A DNA stretch of 27,648 bases, from positions 1-27,648 of the IMG/VR virus record IMGVR_UViG_3300013126_000193. The stretch is one strand, 5' to 3'. This document shows, piece after piece, positions 22,834-27,648 of the stretch. The stretch comes from a virus. Each line of letters opens with the position of its first letter. Position 1 is the stretch's first letter. The position numbers and the translations under genes were made by a program. The notes beneath the pieces were generated by a model. It worked only from the letters and a program-made list of their open reading frames with translations, did not search any database and was not told the DNA's origin.

Positions 22834-23231
22834 TGGCTACTCCTGAGTACACCAGGCTTAGAGCAAGCATCACGGACGCCGATTGTCTGCGGGCGTTCGA
22901 CTACCTTTGCGCCCATGTCGGCTACTCTAACCGGATCAGCATCGAAGCGATAGCGTCAAGCCTTTTCGGGGCCGGCACTGATGGCAATATCCGCAAGGCT
23001 CGCGACATCGTGGAGCTGCTGAGGACTGAGTACGGTATCGCAGTTTGCAGTTCGTCCGGCAAGTCGGGGCGCTGGCTGGCATCTTCGCAGGCTGAGCTTG
23101 ACGAGTGCCTGGGCGACTTCGTGTCACGGCGAAACTCGCTGGACGCCACTATTTCGGCTCTGCGCAGGGCGACTATTCCGGTGCCGGCTGAGGTCAGGCG
23201 AGCGCCGGTTATGCAGCCGAGTTTGTTTTAG
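22833..23231 (+). CDS. Winged-helix-like DNA-binding protein with C-terminal clamp-binding-like motif
   Basis: A 132-residue protein. Residues 14-75 (DADCLRAFDYLCAHVGYSN, then ISIEAIASSLFG, and RKARDIVELLRTEYGIAV) have the helix, helix, strand order of a winged-helix domain, of the sort found in phage proteins that combine a DNA-reading helix with a turn ending in G-R-W. The last residues are QPSLF, close to the QLxLF/QxxLF peptide by which bacterial proteins bind the DNA-polymerase sliding clamp. A replication or regulation role is inferred. Start TAATG overlap with the previous gene. Confidence 0.62.
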   Translation: MATPEYTRLRASITDADCLRAFDYLCAHVGYSNRISIEAIASSLFGAGTDGNIRKARDIVELLRTEYGIAVCSSSGKSGRWLASSQAELDECLGDFVSRRNSLDATISALRRATIPVPAEVRRAPVMQPSLF

Positions 23232-23242
23232 GAGATATAAGA

Positions 23243-25717
23243 ATGGATTATCAAGACTTTTTAGAGAATAAAATTATGGTCGTGAAAGACGCAGGCTTCG
23301 AGATCGAAGAGGGTGACTTTACACCAGGCGTATTATTTCCACACACAAAAGACGCCGTTCGATGGGCTTGCAGGTTAGGCCGGGCGCTGATTGCGATGTC
23401 TTTTGGTCTAGCAAAAACCCGGACGCAGATCGAGATCGCAAAACAGATCGTAAATAATAACCCTGGGCGAAGCTTTCTGATTGTTTGTCCTCTCGGGGTC
23501 AAGCACCAATTTCAAGAAGAGGATGGCCCGGCCCTGGGTACACGCTGGCAATATGTCAGGACAGACGAAGAGATTACGGCGGCTAATTCGCCTTTCCTGA
23601 TTACAAATTATGAGCGCGTCCGAGACGGTGACATTCATCCTGTTTTGCACCCGATCATAGGTGTTTCACTGGATGAGGGCAGCGTTATCCGTTCGCTAGG
23701 GTCAAAGACGTATGACGTATTCACCGATGCTTTCGAGCATTTACCCTACAGATTCGTAGCAACTGCCACACCTAGCCCGAATGACTATAAGGAGTTGATC
23801 TATTATGCTGAGTTTTTAGGCATTATGGATCATGGCCAGGCTCTTACCCGATTTTTCAAACGTGATACAGAACGTGCCGGGCATCTTACCCTGCACCAGC
23901 AGCATGAAAAGACATTCTGGCTATGGGTCGCATCCTGGGCGCTATTCCTCTTCACGCCGGGAGACCTGGGGTACTCCGATGAAGGTTACGTTTTGCCGCC
24001 TCTCCATGTCAATTGGGTCAAGGTTCAAGTCGATCAAACCAGAGCATGGAAACAAACAGACAAATTCGGGCAGCATCGTTTGATTTTAGACGCTGCCGCC
24101 GGTGTATCGGAGGCGTCCGCCGAAAAGCGGGAAACACTTTCCGCACGTGTCGCAGCGATGAAGGAAATTATCGACCAACGCCCAACCGATCATTGGCTTA
24201 TCTGGCATACCCTAGAAGCCGAACGCCGGGCGATTGAAGACGCAGTACCGGAAAGTCTATCAGTCTACGGTTCGCAGGATCTTGAGCTGCGTGAACAACG
24301 TATTCTTGGGTTTGTGCATGGAGACGTGCAAATTCTGGCGACAAAACCGGAGATTGCAGGATCCGGTTGCAACTTCCAGCGACATTGTCATCTAAATATC
24401 TTTTTAGGAGTTGATTACAAATTTCAAGACTTTATCCAGGCTGTCCACCGCACCTATCGTTTTCAGCAGAACAAAGAAGTCGAGATATTTGTCATATATG
24501 CCGAAAGTGAACAGTCGGTGATTGACGTGCTAAAACGCAAATGGCAGCAACATAACGAACTACTGCAAAACATGAGGGACATCATCAAGCGCTACGGGAT
24601 GTCTCACGAAGCGATGAAGAAAGACCTGAAAAGGAGTATTGGAATTATGCGCACTGAGATCAAAGGTAAATTATTTACGTTCGTCAATAATGATTGTGTC
24701 GCCGAAATAAAAAATCTTGACACAAACAGCGTAGGGCTTATTCATACGTCAATCCCATTTGGTAACCATTACAGCTACACGACCAGCGCCGAAGACTTCG
24801 GACATAATCCGTCTGATGCAGACTTCTGGGTACAGATGGATTATCTCATTCCTGATTTATTCCGAGTGTTGAAGCCGGGACGTGTCGCCGCTATCCATGT
24901 CAAGGATCGCATTCTTTACGGTCACCAGACAAAAAGCGGCTTCATGGAGGTATCTGAGTTCAGCGATGATTGCGTCAAAGCATTCCGAAAACACGGTTTT
25001 ATGTTTGAGGGTCGCCGAACAATTGTTACTGACGTTGTCCGGGAGAATGCGTCTACATATCGCCTGGGTTATACCGAGATGACTAGGGACGCCTCAAAGA
25101 TGGGCAGCGGATTACCTGAGTATTTGCTATGTTTCCGCAAGCCGCCGTCAAGCCCGGATACCGCCAGGGCGGACGAGCCTATCGTGAAATCGAAAGACGA
25201 TTACAGCCGGGGCCGCTGGCAGTATGATGCTCACGCATTCTGGCGCTCTAATGGCGACCGGCCGTTAATGCCAGATGAACTTTACAGCTACGCTGATCAG
25301 GTCTCCGCCGCTGAAGAGCTTGACCGCAAAGACCGTCTTTCAAGCAGTTTTTTTATGCACCCGCCAAAGTCTCCGACTGATTGGGTCTGGGATGATATCG
25401 TTTCGATGCGGACGCTGAACTCTGAGCAAAGCCGAAGTCGTGAACAGAATCATATCTGCCCGCTGCCTTTCGATATCGTTGAGCGGTCAATCCGTTTGTA
25501 CTCCAATCCTGGCGATCTTGTCCTTGACCCATTCGGCGGTATCGGCACCGTCCCCTATATGTCAATCAAGATGGGGCGAAAGGCTTACGGGGTCGAGCTC
25601 AAACCGGAATACTTCCAGTGCGCCGTGAAATACTGCCAAAATATGGAGCGCGAAGCCCTCGCACCAACACTATTTGATTTTTTGCAGGCATCTCAACCAT
25701 CAGCCGTTGAAAGCTAA
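23243..25717 (+). CDS. Fused SF2-type helicase / beta-class DNA methyltransferase
   Basis: An 824-residue protein. Residues 30-430 look like an SNF2-type SF2 helicase: Walker A-like FGLAKT (54-59, with Ala where GKT-type loops have Gly), LDEG (143-146), TATP (174-177), and QAVHRTYRFQQ (399-409, motif VI). Residues 469-824 look like an N4/N6 amino-methyltransferase of the beta class: catalytic motif TSIPFG (502-507, Ile where Pro is usual) and AdoMet motif DPFGGIGT (762-769) followed by a GVELKPEY segment. It could methylate phage DNA against host restriction, with the helicase part translocating DNA. No restriction enzyme is nearby. Start ATG 23243 with GGAGAT upstream. An in-frame start with AAAAGGAG at 24647 could yield methyltransferase alone. 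Confidence 0.85.
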   Translation: MDYQDFLENKIMVVKDAGFEIEEGDFTPGVLFPHTKDAVRWACRLGRALIAMSFGLAKTRTQIEIAKQIVNNNPGRSFLIVCPLGVKHQFQEEDGPALGTRWQYVRTDEEITAANSPFLITNYERVRDGDIHPVLHPIIGVSLDEGSVIRSLGSKTYDVFTDAFEHLPYRFVATATPSPNDYKELIYYAEFLGIMDHGQALTRFFKRDTERAGHLTLHQQHEKTFWLWVASWALFLFTPGDLGYSDEGYVLPPLHVNWVKVQVDQTRAWKQTDKFGQHRLILDAAAGVSEASAEKRETLSARVAAMKEIIDQRPTDHWLIWHTLEAERRAIEDAVPESLSVYGSQDLELREQRILGFVHGDVQILATKPEIAGSGCNFQRHCHLNIFLGVDYKFQDFIQAVHRTYRFQQNKEVEIFVIYAESEQSVIDVLKRKWQQHNELLQNMRDIIKRYGMSHEAMKKDLKRSIGIMRTEIKGKLFTFVNNDCVAEIKNLDTNSVGLIHTSIPFGNHYSYTTSAEDFGHNPSDADFWVQMDYLIPDLFRVLKPGRVAAIHVKDRILYGHQTKSGFMEVSEFSDDCVKAFRKHGFMFEGRRTIVTDVVRENASTYRLGYTEMTRDASKMGSGLPEYLLCFRKPPSSPDTARADEPIVKSKDDYSRGRWQYDAHAFWRSNGDRPLMPDELYSYADQVSAAEELDRKDRLSSSFFMHPPKSPTDWVWDDIVSMRTLNSEQSRSREQNHICPLPFDIVERSIRLYSNPGDLVLDPFGGIGTVPYMSIKMGRKAYGVELKPEYFQCAVKYCQNMEREALAPTLFDFLQASQPSAVES
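24629..24649 (+). promoter_or_regulatory. Internal ribosome binding site and in-frame ATG at helicase/methyltransferase junction
   Basis: AAAAGGAG (24629-24636) precedes an in-frame ATG (24647-24649, Met469) by ten nt, at the point where the helicase homology ends and the methyltransferase begins (MRTEIKGKLFTFVNND). Initiation here would give a 356-residue methyltransferase. The spacing is a little long. Confidence 0.5.
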
Positions 25718-25728
25718 GAGGTCGTAGA

Positions 25729-26469
25729 ATGGCCGATTATTGGATGAAGCTATATATCGAAGTTTTGGACGATCCTAAAATGGCAACATTGCCAGATCGT
25801 CTATGGCGGCGAATAATCGAACTGTTTCTGGCAGCTAAACGTTACAACAAAGACGGAGAGCTGCCGGAAACGGCACAAATAGCCTGGATTTTGCGAGTAT
25901 CTCCAGACGATCTATCGCTTGACCTGCGCCAGATTGAAAGCATGGGCATTATCAAGCGTTTACCCGATGGCGGCTGGTATGTGGTCAACTTCCTGAAGCG
26001 CCAGGCTGCCGTAGGAACTAACGAGCGGGTAAAGTCTCATCGGGAGCGTAAACAGCATGAACAATATAGCGATAACGAAGATGTAACGAATTTGAAACGA
26101 AACGTTACACAGAGACAGAGTCAGAAGCAGAATACAGAGTCAGAAGCAGAAACAGAAACAGAAACAGAGAGAGAGCAGAAAGACGCGCGTCTTTATCTGT
26201 CCCCTGACACCTCCGATATCCAGCGGGTGTTAGAAAGCATCACCGGCATACCAGTCACCCCAGACGCCGCCACGGTAGTCGATCAGATATTACAGATGGG
26301 CGCCTCCAGGGAGGATATCCAGAACGGTTATAACTGGTTGAAGAACCAGGGCAAGCAGTTTCGATATTACGGCTCGCTTGTTGGCCCAACTAGAACGGCG
26401 ATGGCTTCACGGCGTGGCAAGGCTCCCAATATGGTTATGGCAGGATACAGCCGGGTGGGTGAGGAATGA
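25729..26469 (+). CDS. Phage replisome organiser-like protein (winged helix + linker + helical end)
   Basis: A 246-residue protein. Residues 1-90 (MADYWMKLYIEVLDDPKMAT; WRRIIELFLAAKRYN; IESMGIIKRLPDGGWYVVNF) match the winged-helix N-terminal domain of phage replisome organisers, which bind the origin and recruit DnaB. A low-complexity linker follows (about residues 118-152), including E-T-E-T-E-T runs. The C-terminal 90 residues (IQRVLESITGIPV; GASREDIQNGYNWLKNQG) are helical and DnaD-like at best. The Shine-Dalgarno is AGAGG before ATG 25729. The stop overlaps the dnaB start (ATGA). The linker DNA itself contains repeats that might be an origin. Confidence 0.72.
   Translation: MADYWMKLYIEVLDDPKMATLPDRLWRRIIELFLAAKRYNKDGELPETAQIAWILRVSPDDLSLDLRQIESMGIIKRLPDGGWYVVNFLKRQAAVGTNERVKSHRERKQHEQYSDNEDVTNLKRNVTQRQSQKQNTESEAETETETEREQKDARLYLSPDTSDIQRVLESITGIPVTPDAATVVDQILQMGASREDIQNGYNWLKNQGKQFRYYGSLVGPTRTAMASRRGKAPNMVMAGYSRVGEE
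26071..26183 (+). repeat. Repeat cluster in the replisome organiser gene (possible origin)
   Basis: Two perfect 18-bp copies of ACAGAGTCAGAAGCAGAA occur at 26115-26132 and 26134-26151, followed by several ACAGAA-type hexamers to 26170 and a GAGAGA run. Just upstream are four AACG elements and the inverted pair GTAACG (26083-26088) / CGTTAC (26103-26108). The 19-bp period is not a multiple of three, so it is not simply protein repetition. Confidence 0.5.
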
Positions 26470-27648
26470 GCGATAATACCGAAACATTCCAGATATATTC
26501 GCCTGCCGCTGAAAAGGCCGTTATCGGTGCGCTGCTGATAAACCCAGAAGCTATTCGGGATATCGACCTGACCGCAAAAGACTTTTATATCTTTGCGAAC
26601 CAACTCACTTTCGAGGTCATTCAGTCGCTTTCACAGCGGGGTGTGTCGCCAGACTATGTAACCCTGGGGACTGAGTTTGACCGCCGGGGAATGCTCAAAG
26701 ATATCGACATGGCCAGCCTTGTGGAGATGATGACCTTCACGCCCAACAGCCTGAATTTCGAGGGCTATGCCGCTGAGGTCAAAGATCGCTCAATTCGCCG
26801 CCAAAAGCTGCTGCTGCTCACAAAAGCCGCTAAACTTTGCGGAGACCTGACAAATGACTTTACCGAAGAGTTCAGCAGATGGATAGCTACCGCCGCTTCA
26901 GATATCACAGTCGGCAAAGGCGCTGAACACTGGCAGGAATTTCTATCACTTGCAGATCAGTTTGTCCAGGAGCGGGCTGCTGACCCTGGCAAAGTCTGGG
27001 GACTTCCGACAGGCTTTGAGGATTACGACTTCGCTACTGGCGGTATGCAGCCGGGTGAGGTGATCCTTCTCACTGGTGAACCAGGCGTAGGAAAGTCGTT
27101 TTTCTTGCTTCAATGGGCGATGAACCTGGCGAAAAGCGGCACCGCTGGCGCGATCTACTCGCTGGAAATGCTAGCCCGCTCCGTAGCACTCAGGGCAATT
27201 TCGATGCAGTCTGGGGTCAGGTCAAAGTCTCTCAAACAGGGCCTGACCGATAGCACCGATTGGGAGAAATATTACCAGGCGCTCTCCGAATTATCCGAGA
27301 TGCCAGTCTACATGTCAGACCGCCCAGGGTGGACGGTATCATCGATGCGTGCCGATCTTGCCCGGCTGAAAGTCCGCCATAATGCCCGCTGGTTTATGGT
27401 TGATTATTCTTACCTCATGGCCGATGGCGATAAAGAAGGTTGGGACGAAATCCAAAAAACACAGTTCGTTATTTCGGGTCTAAAGCGCATCTGCAAAGAA
27501 CTGGACATGTCCGGGCTAGTCATCCACAGCATGAACAAAGCCGGACATCAGGATCCGACCAAGCTGACCTCACTTCGAGGCGGCGGTCAGGTGGCCTATG
27601 ATGCTGACATCGTTCTCAGTCTGACTACGCCGGACGAAATGCGCCCCA
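26466..27648 (+). CDS. dnaB: DnaB-type replicative helicase (partial, runs off window)
   Basis: The first 394 residues of a replicative DNA helicase start at ATG 26466, overlapping the previous stop (ATGA). The N-terminal domain has EKAVIGALLINPEAI and LTFEVIQSLSQRGV, as in DnaB. The RecA-like domain has Walker A GEPGVGKS (204-211), the SLEM motif (233-236) with catalytic Glu, Walker B MVDYSYLM (D313), and LRGGGQVAYDADIVLSL (370-386). At the usual Gln sensor position the sequence reads VIHSMNK rather than the common LSQLNR. It unwinds DNA ahead of the fork and is likely loaded by the replisome organiser encoded just upstream. No stop is reached by base 27648. Confidence 0.93.
   Translation, partial: MSDNTETFQIYSPAAEKAVIGALLINPEAIRDIDLTAKDFYIFANQLTFEVIQSLSQRGVSPDYVTLGTEFDRRGMLKDIDMASLVEMMTFTPNSLNFEGYAAEVKDRSIRRQKLLLLTKAAKLCGDLTNDFTEEFSRWIATAASDITVGKGAEHWQEFLSLADQFVQERAADPGKVWGLPTGFEDYDFATGGMQPGEVILLTGEPGVGKSFFLLQWAMNLAKSGTAGAIYSLEMLARSVALRAISMQSGVRSKSLKQGLTDSTDWEKYYQALSELSEMPVYMSDRPGWTVSSMRADLARLKVRHNARWFMVDYSYLMADGDKEGWDEIQKTQFVISGLKRICKELDMSGLVIHSMNKAGHQDPTKLTSLRGGGQVAYDADIVLSLTTPDEMRP

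Overview
The window is a compact stretch of a tailed bacteriophage (Caudoviricetes) genome with siphovirus gene content. All genes I support lie on the + strand. Neighbouring genes are tightly packed, mostly with ATGA, TGATG or TAATG overlaps. It carries terminase, HK97-type portal and capsid, tail-tube, tape-measure and tail-hub genes and a replication module. I see no integrase, lysis gene, tRNA, insertion sequence or CRISPR array. Shine-Dalgarno motifs of the AGGAG type and two near-consensus sigma70-type promoters point to a bacterial host. The host phylum cannot be read from the sequence.

Layout. (1) 1-4935, packaging and portal: end of a possible metallophosphoesterase, two small unknown genes, small and large terminase, portal, SPP1 gp7-like head morphogenesis protein and an HK97 gp10-like protein. 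(2) 4932-5089, a regulatory island: TTGACA-N17-TACAAT promoter, a foldable leader, a strong intrinsic terminator and the capsid RBS. (3) 5090-9995, head and neck: an in-frame protease/scaffold/major-capsid fusion with its own internal RBS and start, a probable decoration protein, a Rossmann-like protein with a helical tail, the head-tail connector and a tail-terminator-like protein. (4) 10004-19479, tail: major tail protein, tail assembly chaperones joined by a predicted -1 frameshift, a short tape measure, a large Dit-like protein carrying a jelly-roll domain and a seven-repeat beta-propeller, a Gp37-like hub protein, a fibre and three small proteins. (5) 19480-27648, early/replication module: a second strong promoter within inverted repeats, a small ribbon-helix-helix protein, RecT, several small proteins including an Ala-repeat protein, a winged-helix protein, a helicase-methyltransferase fusion, a replisome organiser and the start of a DnaB helicase that runs off the window.

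How it fits together. The strong promoter at 19547-19575 probably starts the replication and recombination operon, with the ribbon-helix-helix protein as a likely autoregulator. The promoter, leader and terminator at 4932-5080 probably set capsid expression separately from the packaging genes. The most interesting features are the capsid leader/attenuator, the two fused genes that keep a Shine-Dalgarno and ATG at their domain boundary, the propeller inserted into the Dit-like protein, the gpG/gpGT frameshift site, repeat tracts inside the replisome-organiser gene that could be an origin, and a weak CRISPR-repeat look-alike after recT. All function calls come from reading protein motifs by eye; no database search was run.
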